Assembly: GCA_963965975.1 (NCBI GenBank)
Contig: OZ014417.1
Location: forward strand, 6,181,821 to 6,245,820
Direction: 5' to 3'
Origin: Xestospongia bergquistia
Taxonomy: Eukaryota > Porifera > Demospongiae > Haplosclerida > Petrosiidae
DNA: 64,000 nt
How positions within the stretch are numbered: position 1 is the first letter of the stretch; every line of letters begins with the position of its first letter. The position numbers and the translations under genes were made by a program. Below the pieces are notes generated by a model. It was not told the origin of the DNA. It saw only the letters and a list, made by a program, of their open reading frames with translations, and did no database searches. Below are positions 36,770 through 48,670 of this stretch, piece after piece.

Positions 36770-39125
36770 TGGATTGCAAACTAATATTATTCATTCTCAT
36801 TTTGTTCATTCTTGTTATTCTGTTCCTTCTCATTCTAAACTCATTGTGCTTCAAGTGCTTCTCCTAGCATTCTTCGCTCTCTCTCGCTGTGGCATCTACA
36901 AGTCTCCACATATTTTTAACTAATCTTATCATCCTCCAACTTCTACTGTTCCATCTAATGTCACACACCCTCATTCAAAGTCTCCACTTACTCTTTCAAT
37001 GTTATACTCCAAAGCACAACCCACCTCTTATGCTGCGCTTCCAATCTCTTTTTACCACACTACACTGATCCTCCACCCTCCTACTGCTGCTCCTGCCATT
37101 CCATCTTCATCCCTCCTTCCTCTCTCTACTGTTTCCCATTCTATTCTCCTTCCTCCATTTATGTTAAATCATATTTAATTGCTTCCAAGATAACTGTTTT
37201 CTCTGACATTGAGCTTCTTTATGTTAACACTTTAACTGTGCAAACTATATCATTAACTCTATAGACGAAGAACAAATTGTCTCATTGTCTGATTCAAGTT
37301 CTTCCTAGATTGTTTTTAGAGAAATCGTTCTTCTTATCGCATATTTTACCATTCCCATAAAATTGTTTATCCATAACTGTTAATGTCTAAATGTTAAATG
37401 TTCTCCTCACCTTTTGGTCAAATGCAAATCTTGCTGTAGTCAAACCTAAGATATCATAAATCTAATTCTTTCTGTTCCTTATCTAACTTGCCTACATCCT
37501 GATCATTTGGCCAGCTGTTAAGCACATACAAACCAAGTTTTCATCCCTTCCTTCTCTCATTTATAATGGTCATCCTGTTACTTCACCTGCATCGGAAGCA
37601 TGTGTGTTGAACCAATACTTTTCTTAATGCTTTAGTAAGCCAACAGTTCCTCTATCTCTCCCTGAAACTCTAACTACACCTCCTGTCTGCTCTTCAGGTC
37701 TTCTTTTTACTCCTGAAGAAGTTGACAATCTATTCTTTTGTATTCCTACTGATACTGCTATAGGTCTTGATAGTATTTCATCATTAACGCTTCATCATAC
37801 TGCTCACGGCATCTCTTGATCTTTGTCTGTCATCTTCAACTCTTCAATCCCCACAGGTACTTTTATTTATGTCTGTTATCCTATCTCTCTCCTTTCTCTT
37901 ATAAGCAATTGTCACTTTTTTAATTACTTTTATGACTTCTCTTCTTCTCACAACATACCCTCAAATTAGCAATTTGGTCTTCATTCAATCTTTTCTAATG
38001 AAACTGCTTTGTTGTCCTCATTAGCCTTCTGGTTGTCATCCTTAGATGCTAACAATACTATTCATGTCATCTTTGATCTAGCAAAACTTTTGACTCTATA
38101 CCATATGAACCTTTACTCAATTCTTTATACTCCCTGAACCTTCTTCCTCATCTTTTTAATTAGTTTCATAGTTATCTCAAATGTGGAATGCTACAAGTTA
38201 TTGTAGATAGTTTGCATTAATCTAAGTGTCATGTTACCACTATTATTTAGCCAGTATTATTACTTATCATTTGCATCAACAATTTCACTGACTTATCCTT
38301 CTCTCATTTGCTAAAAATCATTCTTTACGCTGACAACATCTTTCTCTCTCAAGTAGTATTCTCCCCACTTCTTTGCAATTTGTTCAATCTAATATTGATA
38401 TAATCTCTCCTAGATCTCCTCTCACCATCTAACTATCAACTCTCAGAAATAAAATATCAGATTATCTCTTACAAACCTACATATTTCTTGTCAAGACTTC
38501 AGCCTAAAAAATTAAAACTTTCTTGATGTCATACTGTTCAAGTACCTAGGTGTTCTAAGCTCTGCTAATCTGTCCTGGACTCCTCACATCCAATCTGTAT
38601 GTTCTGAAACTTGTAAATGATTTTTGGGATCATTTGCCAAAATTTCAATCAACATGTATCATCACAAACTCTCTTCAAATTTGTACCAGTCCCTTGTAAT
38701 TTCCCAACTCTCTTGTTGTTAATCTTTTTTTGGATCCTCCTAAATCTTCATACAATGATGTCATCCTAGAAAAAAATCAGTACTTTGCAATAAAAATATG
38801 TTCCCATAACTGGAGCAGTGACTACTCTTCTATAATATCATAATATCTCTTTACTCTCTTCTCACTAAATTATGCCTGCTATACAGTATTGTTAATAATT
38901 TCCCTTCTGACACATTTAGTCTTAATACCTCCTTTACTCATGCTTCTTGTCGTTATAACACTGTCATGCCTTCTGTACCCTTTTCTTGTACATCTGCTTC
39001 ATTACATTTCTTCATTTCCTCTACTTTCTTTCTGTGAAAGAGCAAGAATCTCATTTTCCTTTAATACCAATTGTTTATGTTATTACAATTCAAACTATGA
39101 GAAGAAAATAACGTGTACATTTTAG
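36770..39125 (+). mobile_element. Decayed non-LTR retrotransposon (LINE, CR1/Jockey-like RT)
   Basis: The C/T-rich strand carries scattered, frameshifted pieces of a LINE reverse transcriptase in the right order: GLDSISSLTLHHTA with IFNSSIPTG (about 37760-37860), a relic of the AFD-x-V motif (about 38070-38110), ILYADNIFLS (about 38320-38350, the YADD box with N for the last D), and YLGVLSSANLSWTPHI (about 38540-38595). A C-terminal piece with FPSDTFSLNTSFTHASCRYN lies near 38900-38960. Upstream of 37700 only composition suggests it belongs to the element. Stops and frameshifts are many; it is an old dead copy. Confidence 0.75.
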
Positions 39126-39276
39126 AATACTTGTAATTTTAACATGTGAACATTAACTTCTTGTATTTACATATGTGAGTTATAGATGAGTAATGTTCCT
39201 AACCAGTTGTTGCTAGATGAAGACCTGCTTGAGTAACATGGGGTTCTCTAAGTAATATTCCTATACATTTGATGTT

Positions 39277-42200
39277 GTATGATGAGTAAGATAAGATTTG
39301 TCTATGTAAAAAGTTTACATTGTCTAAACAGATCATCGCTAATAAGACTCTCTACTATTGGAAAACACTGTGAATACAAAAAGAAAAAGTAAACTGTTCA
39401 TGAGTTTCTACAGTATATAATTGCATACTGTACATTTATGTTGTCATTAAAGACAACTAATGGAATTAATTTGCAGTCATTCTGATTATTTTTTGATTCA
39501 TTTATTGTAGCAGAAATAAGCAGTATTTTATTTGTATTAAGCATATAATAGAAAATCATGTATTTATTATTATTGTATATAATAATGTACTTTGTGTAGT
39601 AGTATATCTTCCTCTTTTGAAAGTCTTTCATTCTTAGTAACATTTATTACAATGTTTGTCACGAAATAGTTATCATATCCAGTAGTAAATTAAAACATTC
39701 ACAATGCATACAGGCATGTCACATATACTATAATATTATTCTTGCATACACTGTTACAGAATCTGGTAGTCTTAACAGATCTATCAGTTTATTTATTATT
39801 GAAGTGAATGTTTGTGACACAATATTGTAATAGATGTTTAAAATCTCCTAAGTTTCCATGCGTTGGTATTATTCTTTGGCCAATTATAATAATAATTAAT
39901 AATTATTATGAGAGGTGTGGTTTTAATTTATTAACTGCCAAGTATGCTTTATGGTGAATTTTTTATTTTAAATGTTAGTTATATAAGAGAAAGTGATGAA
40001 TAGATAGACACTGCCAAAACAAATAGACAGATAACAGTTATTTAGCTCTCAATCTGTATGATGATAGCAGACACAAAACATTAGAGAATAAAGACTTACA
40101 TCGTTGAGCAGTTTGGGCTCCTCTGTTTCTCTCAATGTCAAATTTCATCTGGACATAAGAGGTACAAGTATCAGTTGCAAACACAGACAAACATTGACTT
40201 TGTTAAGTTTAAACAGAAGAAGGAGAGGGCAGATAACCTACTTTGATATATATTATATCCTAAGAGGGTTGATTTGAATGATAACACTCATACAGTGGAC
40301 TACATGACTATATATAGCATGTTTAAGTAAGATTCTCCTCTAGAAATTATAACAGAATTGACGTACTTACTAAAGCATCACAAATGTTTAGCCAGTCATA
40401 ATGTCTGAGAAATTCAGCTATATGTAGCACTCACTACGTTTTTATGAGTTATTTTTCATGACCATTTCAATAATCTCTCTCTAACTTGGTAGGTTAAACT
40501 AACATGCTGGTTAATAAAATTGGATTGTTTAAGAGATAAAAGATTTTTTTGAGTGATGCTATTACAACTTGTGTATACGCTCTGTAGTATCACAATTGTT
40601 GACATAACATGATCTATTTTCTTTAATCATAATGCTAACTGCTACATTGTTAAGGTTATCAAAGTATGTATCTAATAATTGTAAATAACCATTCATTTTT
40701 CAAAATATTCGTCCACTGCTGTTGTGTATTAGTCTTTTTAAAAACACTTTTATCTGACAATGCATAATATATTGCTATATTATTGCTTGATTTTTTTAAC
40801 AGGATTATCACTTGTGACAGTGACTCTATAGTCGATAATTGTTTTAATTGCCCTGAAAAGGAATCATAAAGATAACCACTTGAGTATGCTATTGGTAAGT
40901 ACGGAAAATGAGGGAATTAGTCATACACACACACATTCATAAATTTTGTATTACTACACAAAATGTTTCACATTATAATCTAATAAATTTATTGAAAGCA
41001 TTATTGAGGTGACTTTGTCTAATCTTTTTCTCTCTCACTATTTTTAATTTCTATTTACACTCTATCCATTTTGAGTTTGATGGCTGTTTTGTGGAATTTT
41101 GATATCGATAATTATTTTAATTGTTATGAAAGGGACTCATAAGGATAACCACTTGAGCATGCTAGTAGTAAGAATGATAATGCGGGAATTAGACATACAC
41201 ACACACACACACACTCATTAATTTCATATTACTACATTAAATGTTTCACATTATAATCTAATATAATTAATTAGAGTGTTATTGAGGTGACTTTGTTTAA
41301 TTCTTCTCCCTCACTATCTTTAATTACTATTTATACTCTGTCCATTTTGAGTTTGATGGCCGTTTTGTGGAATTTTAATATCATGAATCTCTATTGGCTG
41401 TGTTCTTGTACTTAGTGTTATTAATGTATTTTGTTATTCTTTATTCTTTCTTACAGTTACAACTTATGTTAAATTATTGGTATTCTAATAATATAGATCA
41501 TTGCCATGATATGTCATTGCTGAAAAAAGTTCCAAAAACTTGCAATTGCTTGTAATAACAATAATCACTATATTAGTATCATACATAAAACCTACTGTAC
41601 TGAAAACTGACTAGCTTCATTACCTAAATATTAGTATCATACATAAAAACTACTGTACTGAAAACTGACTAGCTTCATTACCTAACTTTGCTCAATGCTG
41701 TAGCATCTAATGCAATTAATATGATGGTATGCCATTTCAAGATATTCTACATCTGAGGTTCCACGTTAATTATAGTATAATACATTATTATATATGACTG
41801 CTTTACATTGCTTTCTTAGGAGAAAGAACAAAGGTTTCTTTTGACATACTGAAGTGTACTATAATTACATAATAAGATTTCCAGGAACAACATAAGAATT
41901 TATTTAATTGCCTTTGTTTTTTACAGTCTAAGAGTCATAAACACTAGTATACTCGCACTTGTACAACTGCTTTTCTTTACTTACTTTTGACCTAATTTTG
42001 TAGATGTTGGTGGTCTAGCATTAAAATGACAATATGGAGCTAATTGTAATAATTAATATTACTCATGATATTGAGGAACATCTGTTATCTCATAGTTCAA
42101 ATCATGTATGCAAAACAGTATAAAGACGAAAATTAACATATATTTTAATTTTAAAAGATGAATGTAAAACAAAGTTTCCTAATTTATTGCATGTATCACT

Positions 42201-44461
42201 TATGATAACTGGACTTCAGTAACTTCTTTAGGCAAAGAAGAGTCAAGCACTGGATAGATTGAAACCACAAAACAGAAAACTTAAACATTACAACATAAAT
42301 GTGTTGATTTTGAATTGGATATTCACTTCCTGTGCTGTATCAATAACCACTACATAGATAACATGTGGAGGCTATTTTTTCCTGGCCCATTCCTACATAT
42401 TGATTATAAACACTACCATGTTAACTAATATTATGTAAGAAAACCATGCAAATGTACAATGTTATTATGCTTCATTTAACCCATCTCAACAAATACGTCC
42501 CCACCATCTGCATTAGGTGTAAGTAGCATGATATCCAACATATGATGTTATAGAAGTTATATATACATAGTATGAGCAAGATGATACAGTATGAAAACTG
42601 TATATGATAAGACAGATTACAATAATACAGTGTTACAATAAAGCTAGCCTTTCCATCAAAACTGTATAGAAAAGCAATACAATCATGTAATTCACTTTAA
42701 AACTGATTGGTTGATTTAAGTAATGCATGTAGCAGCATTATTTGATACAATAAAGTAAACATAATTCTGTTTTGATTATAAAAATATGCTATGGGATTAA
42801 TTCACATAGTCCATTCATAATCAAAACAGTACTGTTTTTACTTTATTGTATCACATAATCTTGGTACATGGATTATTAAACCAACATATCGGTTTGACTG
42901 TTAATGTACCTAATAATAGAGCTTATATAATGATTTGATTTTTGATGTTAGTTAAAATAAGATACTAGCTGGGTCAGTAGTGTAATACTGTTACAATAGA
43001 TTGTCATACATCTTCATGTAAAATACATTAATTTGAATGATAAGTGCTGTTTTGATTCCTAAGGACAATGGAACTACACAGTTTATTTAGCTCAACAAAC
43101 TACTTCAAGATCAAAAGAACATGTATGAGGTTTAGAGTTGGTTCTATCATAAATGTTGTAGTGACAGTCCAAGTTTTATAACATCCACAGGACTGTCAAT
43201 TAGTGTACAAAATATAAATGCTATAATGTTTACTATTTTAGCAAATCATCTTATCTCATATTAAACGTAAATGATCATGCACTGTTAATTAATATGCATT
43301 ATAACTATTGTTATCAGCTATAACGCAAGTATGCTTGTAGCAACATCGTACTAGTTTGTGGAAATCATTCCTGGGATATTATAGGAGATAACAGGTAACA
43401 TTGAATATCTGGATAATAGGTATGGCTTTTCTGGATTTATGGAAAACCACACATACTATTCCCTCCATTTAATTTTTGAAGATCAAAGGACAATACCTAA
43501 GTCTGACTATCTATTTTGTTTCACTACTTGAGCTTTACTCGTTGCTCAGATAGCTTCATCACATTTAAATAGCATTTTGTCAATATAACTATAATCTTTA
43601 AGACTGTAATACTGACTTAGTACAAAGTCAAACCTGGTTTAAGTCATTAATAATTATTTATAAAGCTAAGTAAAAGACGAAATTAATCATTGTAGTTTAT
43701 TGTCCAATAATTGAAAATTGATGAAGAGATAGATCAAATGAACTAAGTGAATTAATTCAGTTGTAATAGTATTCTCTTATGGCATCAATGGACAATTCTA
43801 TTAGAAGTTATTGGGTATTATTACTTGCAATTACTTGCAATCTATATATTAATTTAATATATATATGCACCACATAGAGAAATCATCACTATTCAGAGCA
43901 TTTGTGAAAAGAATCATGAAAAGAAAATAAAGATTGTGTGAACAGAGAGTGGGAGAGGTAGAGAAAGGATTTCATTTCTTTAGTTCTATCTGCAGTCAGT
44001 GGTATGGGCCAGGTGACTTATAAAAGATTAAATCTTTACTAGTTGCTAATTGAATATAGTGGTACAATTGCAATGATTATAGATACGAACTCACCTCCTA
44101 GTCTCAAATAACTATAATGTGTCTCTATGGTGTTTGATATCACTTTAACCAAATTAATTATTATTACCTGTACTGTATGTCAACGAAGTTGCAGCTGATC
44201 ATGAGTCACAATCTAGCGAAGATATATATTAAAGTTATCTAAGGTATATTATTGTTATTACCATCACTCTTATTCTTATTAAACATAAATAAAGTAATAA
44301 TCTGATTTATTAATAAATATACCTGTTTTGTATATCGGACGTGACTTAGTACAAACAGTAACTAACTTTTATTCAGACGGTGTGCCGTTCTGCGTAAGCG
44401 TAAGCTTAATTAATAAACTTGTTTATTAATAGCACGGTTTCCCTTCTTTACTAACAAAAGG
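39277..44461. repeat. Segmental duplication, right copy (partner of 3947-9084)
   Basis: Matches 3947 onward to the DNA-transposon insertion point at 44461 and resumes at 48671 as module copy c. It includes the palindromic element (about 42705-42905) and a local duplication of TTAGTATCATACATAAAA with neighbours near 41572-41690. From about 43958 it corresponds to the start of the upstream module. There are no genes. Confidence 0.85.
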
Positions 44462-44915
44462 TAGGGTTATCACTAAAAAATTAAAGTTTCTTTATATGTT
44501 CTGTTTACTCCTTACAGTTGTAGTCCACCTATGGCTAGTTACAGATCCAGTAAAATTTCTGCGGTTCTTCGTTTGGTTGTGACAAAAAATTAATAATAAT
44601 AATTTAATCAATTTACTCATAATTGGAATTTACGGTATACATCGAGGGCAACTATTAAACTCGATTCTAATCTACTTTACCAGCAGTTCTCGTGAAAAAA
44701 AAACTTCATACCCTTCTTACTTAATCACAGGAGAGTTATTGGTAAGCGATAATAACTATATTGGCGTATTTTTATGATGCTCGATATTTCATTTTAGAAT
44801 TTTATTCCTACAAAACTTTAATCAATTGGGGGCATTTTGCGCTCATAAGGAAGTACTATTAGTCACCTTACTACTACGAAGTAATCGTCTAATATCTTGG
44901 TGATTTGTCATCTGA
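44462..44915 (+). repeat. Left terminal inverted repeat
   Basis: Inverted match to 48229-48670 with several small indels and substitutions. Near its inner end it contains a copy of the first exon region of the minus-strand gene, here with an in-frame stop (CGTCTAATATC where the right arm implies CGTCTCGTATC), so only the right arm can serve as the gene's 5' end. Confidence 0.9.
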
Positions 44916-45144
44916 ATTTGATAATAATATTATTTTGATGCCCCACCCACATATTATTATTAATACTTTACAGTACACAGAATAAACAGTAACATAATAT
45001 GGGTATATATGAAAGTACTATCTCTATATGCCCCTGTATACAGTTTTTGGGATGTGCTTGACATAATTACACAGTCACTATACTGAATTCAGTTTTACAA
45101 GTCAATGGCAAGATATTAGAATTTATTCATTTATGTAATTATTT

Positions 45145-46253
45145 ATGAGTAGGTATACTATCATTATGATGCCTATTGCTTTGTGGGTGTTGAGGGAAAG
45201 GAAATTGTCAGGAGAAACTAGAGGACTAGACTACTATGATCCAATGGATTTGCTAGCCTTAGCACATGGTTGCAGCATTAAGTTAATCAGAAATATGGGG
45301 AAACGAACACCGATTGAAAATATTGACAGTCAGCATGGATAACCTACAATAGCTAGCTTCAACATTAATTACAAGAATCGACAGAATATATCGGAAACTT
45401 CATCTCGTGTTTTAGTAGCTGATAATGAAGGACCAGTAAATATATATGACATCCAAAAAAAACTTTGTTGCGTAGCTATCTTAAACACGAGTTAAGAGTT
45501 ACTGGACTTACCTGGTATGAAAAACAGTCATTTATCTCCTGTTCTGCTGATGGAACTGTTCGTTTATATCATCTTGCAAACTGCCATAGCCATCTTTGTC
45601 TTAATCTTTCTGCCGGTACATGTAGGGTCCACATCAGCCCATTTTCTCCCCACTTAATTGCATTTGGGACAACAAAAGGCAAGTTCTATATCTATGACAT
45701 ACGAAATACAAGTTGTCCGTTCATTGAAGCTAAGGCACATTTGAAGACAGTTAGTAATACTCTATTTGTGTCCGAGTTCGAGTTGCTCACAATAGGCACT
45801 GATAACACAGCAAAACTATGGGATTTGAACCGAACTGTTTGTACAACTACTTTTGAAGATAATACACATGAATCATGTTTTGTTGGTGTTGACAGCTTCA
45901 GTGATTTCGTTGCTCTGGGTGGTGAAGACAATTTCATTCGTATATATACAAAATATGCTTCAAAAAGTATTATCACCAAAGCGCTTCATCCATCATCAAC
46001 ATATGTTTGTGGTTGTGTTCTTGTACCTAATGATGAATCAATACAGTTAATTGCAGCAGGAAATCAAGGTCACCTTGTATATTTACAACTAGACATTGTG
46101 GAACATTGGAATGTTAAATTAATGTTATATTCATTAAAATTATGTAATATTAAATTAATGATAATAATTAAGTTACGCAAAAAATTGAGAAAGGGAAGAG
46201 GAGGACAAAAATGGGAGAAAGATGTCATTTATAAATTTAACTTAGAGGATTGA
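45145..46253 (+). pseudogene. COP1/RFWD2-like WD40 propeller carried by the transposon
   Basis: The frame from 45465 codes most of a seven-blade WD40 propeller whose spelling matches the C-terminal propeller of the E3 ubiquitin ligase COP1 (RFWD2) rather than generic WD40 proteins: a blade ending FGTTKGKFYIYDIRN, then KTVSNTLFVSEFELLTIGTD, NTAKLWDLN, FVGVDSFSDFVALGGEDNFI and a last blade with LIAAGNQGHLVYLQL. The preceding blade (SSRVLVADNEGPVNIYD, about 45405-45450) is one frame away, shifted at an A-run (45449-45457). Segment 45145-45342 is open in that earlier frame but unrecognised. The 3' end runs into a Lys/Arg/Glu-rich minisatellite. RING and coiled-coil parts of COP1 are not seen. Probably a captured, partly decayed host fragment. 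Confidence 0.75.
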
Positions 46254-46640
46254 GAAAGGAAGAGGACAGAAAATGAGAGATATAATATGTCATTTTTAAT
46301 TTTAAGTAATTAAGTTATGTAATAAAGAAAGAGGATTGAGAAAGGAAGAGGACAGAAAAAGCAATAAAGAAAGAATTGAGCAAGGAAGAAATGGAGAGAA
46401 AGATATATGTCATTTATAAATTTAAGTAATTAAGTTATGTAATAAAGAAGAGGATTGAGAAAGGAAGAGGACAGAAAATAAGAGAGGTATATGTCATTTT
46501 TAAATTTAAGTAATTAAGTTATGTAATAAAGAAAGAGGATTGAGAAAGGAAGAGGACAGAAAAAGCAATAAAGAAAGAATTGAGAAAGGAAGAAATGGAG
46601 AGAAAGATATATGTAATTTATAAATTTAAGTAATTATGTT
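46185..46640. repeat. Purine-rich minisatellite inside the transposon
   Basis: Tandem imperfect units built from GAGGATTGAGAAAGGAAGAG, GCAATAAAGAAAGAATTGAG and ATTTAAGTAATTAAGTTATG. Long units recur at about 200-base spacing (for example 46304 and 46508) with shorter sub-units between. It lies between the two convergent reading frames and supplies the non-WD40 C-terminal codons of the COP1-like frame. Confidence 0.8.
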
Positions 46641-46641
46641 A

Positions 46642-48281
46642 ACATTTTTAAGTCACCTTGCAAAAGATCTTCTATTAAGTTGAAATGAAAAATTTCACTG
46701 CTATCTTCGTATTTAATATGGTACATTTCACCATCATAGTCCGATACAAAACCACTAAACTACTGTTCCTCTTCATCATCGATGATAAACTTATGCATGA
46801 TGGTTTTACCAATAAGTGCATACAGATCACAATCAGTAGTTGAAGAGCATTGTCCTGAAACAGATGAGTCTCTAATTAGTCTTCGAACTTCCTCTATTAA
46901 CACACTTAAAGGACGCTTACGCCCATTGCTAGTGAAGGTGATCTTAGTTTTTTGCATGAGAAGCTTCTTTCTAATTCTGACTTGCTCCTTGAGTAAATTC
47001 AAAACCTTTGACTCTCAATTTGCTTTTGGTAAATCTTCACCTTCAATATTACTTTATGCTGTTTCATACTCAGTGAGTGAGCTGATCAAATGAAGTTTTG
47101 ACAGTCGTTCTCTTTCATCTGCTTGTTTTTTTCTTAATGTGTCAATTTTTTTTTCTTTTGGAGCAATCTACTTTGTCTCTTTTCAGAAATGAACTTTCGT
47201 GTTTTGTTGAAATCTTCTCTAATGTCTTTTCGTTTTTTCATAGCTAACTCAATAATTATTTTTCTTCTTTCCTCCAGTAAATCATTAAACCACTCCATTG
47301 TGTGATTTTCATAATTTCAACTAAATTACTTTTAGTGAGCTGCACTAAATTTGGTAATGCCGTGCAGAGGTAGTCGTTAAGACCCAATATTGATTCCGAT
47401 AGATCATTGCTCGGTTCTAAATTCTTCAAAACATCTGCTGTCTTGTCATCAACATTCCAATAGAGACCATCCGGTAAGAAATTCTTTGCATACGCTTTAA
47501 GTTTTTTCTTCATAGAAGATGCTCCAGGGGCAACTTTTAAATAAAAGGAACCATCATCAGGTAAGCTTTGGAAAAGATGTTCTTGAAAACTTACAAAATA
47601 CATCTTTCTCCAATTTATTTCCATCGTTAGACTTGTTGATAAACTCACAGGAATTCAATGGCAGCATTAGAAAGAAAGATAATTTTAGTTGCATTGTGAG
47701 AAGTCACGATGTATCTACTTCCAATTTGACGAGAGAGTGATATATTACGACAAGTTTGATAATAAGTTTGGTTATCATCCATTTGACTCGCACGGTAACT
47801 AAAAAATTCCTGAAATTGAATATGGACTCCATATTCAGGACTTCCATGACTACTAAATAGTTTACAACATTCATAAACAAATGAATCATACTTTCACTGC
47901 CTGCCACAGGAAGTGCATTACAATTTCAATACTATATGGCTTACTCAAGTTTCGAATTCGTGGCCTCCAGATCTTTTCTCGGTATAAAAGTAATGCATCC
48001 CCTTCGATTGAAACTTTCCCTTTTATAGACGGTATAGTTGGGGAAATGATTCTTTTTACCGTCTGAATGACTCGATTTTTTTTGCCAATGTACACACTAG
48101 GATATGTACTTTTCACTTCAGCAATCACTTTCAGTGAATCTCCATCATGAGCATGATAGGCATCGATGAGGAATCCATAAGGGATGTCGGCTCTGCTAGC
48201 TGCCATTTTTTTCAAATCAAAAATCTGCTCAGATGACAAATCACCAAGATACGAGACGATTACTTCGTAGTAGTAAGGTGA
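46642..48281 (-). pseudogene. Degraded unrecognised multi-exon gene of the transposon
   Basis: Coding pieces in order on the minus strand: about 48281-47886 (EVIVSYLGDLSSEQIFDL, then DIPYGFLIDAYHAHDGDS); after a frameshift near 47890, 47885-47650 (SFVYECCKLFSSHGSPEYGV); a likely 61-base intron 47594-47534 (GTAAGT...TTTAAAAG) that joins LEKDVF to APGASSMKKKLKAYAK; a Lys/Glu-rich coiled-coil-like stretch 47280-47050 (MEWFNDLLEERRKIIIELAM); and a C-terminal domain 47002-46642 (LIGKTIMHKFIID, later IEDLLQGDLKML) interrupted by TAG at about 46760. This coiled-coil plus Tudor-like ending reminds me of uncharacterised multicopy metazoan proteins, which I cannot verify. It may be the element's own protein; no catalytic triad is identified. 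Confidence 0.6.
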
Positions 48282-48670
48282 CTAATAGTACTTCCTTATG
48301 AGCGCAAAATACCCCCAATTAATTGAAGTTTTGGAAGAATAAAATTCTAAAATGAAATATTGAGCATCATAAAATGCGCCAATATAGTTATTATCGCTTA
48401 CCAATAACTCTCCTATGATTAAGTAAGAAGAGTATGAAGTTTTTTTTTCACGAGAACTGCCGGTAAAGTAGATTAGAATCGAGTTGAATAATCACCCTCG
48501 AGGTATACCGTAAATTCCAATTATGAGTAAATTGATTAAATTATTATTATTAATTTTTGTCACAACCAAACGAAGAACTGCAGAAATTTTACTGGATCTG
48601 TAACTAGTCATAGGTGGACTACAACTGTAAGGAGTAAACAGAACATATAAAGAAAGTTAGTGATAACTCT
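48229..48670 (-). repeat. Right terminal inverted repeat
   Basis: Inverted partner of 44462-44915. Its inner end holds the first recognisable coding bases of the minus-strand gene (a possible acceptor ...ATTAG, then codons from about 48281). The flanking ACAAAAGG at 48671-48678 is the target duplication. Confidence 0.9.

Larger units (their letters stand above)
44462..48670. mobile_element. 4.2-kb DNA transposon with ~450-bp terminal inverted repeats
   Basis: The left arm 44462-44915 and right arm 48229-48670 are inverted copies (ends TAGGGTTATCACT and, read inward from the right, AGAGTTATCACT). The 8-bp sequence ACAAAAGG flanks both sides (44454-44461 and 48671-48678). The empty site is preserved in the paralogous modules (CTAACAAAAGGATACGAC near 9077 and 53400), which proves insertion. 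Inside are a COP1-like WD40 frame (+), a minisatellite and a degraded gene (-) that begins in the right arm. The 8-bp duplication would suit hAT, P or related groups, but arms this long are unusual for hAT. No transposase signature is recognised, so the superfamily is open. Confidence 0.92.

Noticed and set aside
45692-45979. Minus-strand ORF inside the COP1-like frame
   Set aside because: It is a shadow of the WD40 coding strand, which has clear family motifs.
46782-47093. Plus-strand 103-codon ORF
   Set aside because: It overlaps the minus-strand coiled-coil and Tudor-like coding region, which shows more protein-like composition and continuity.
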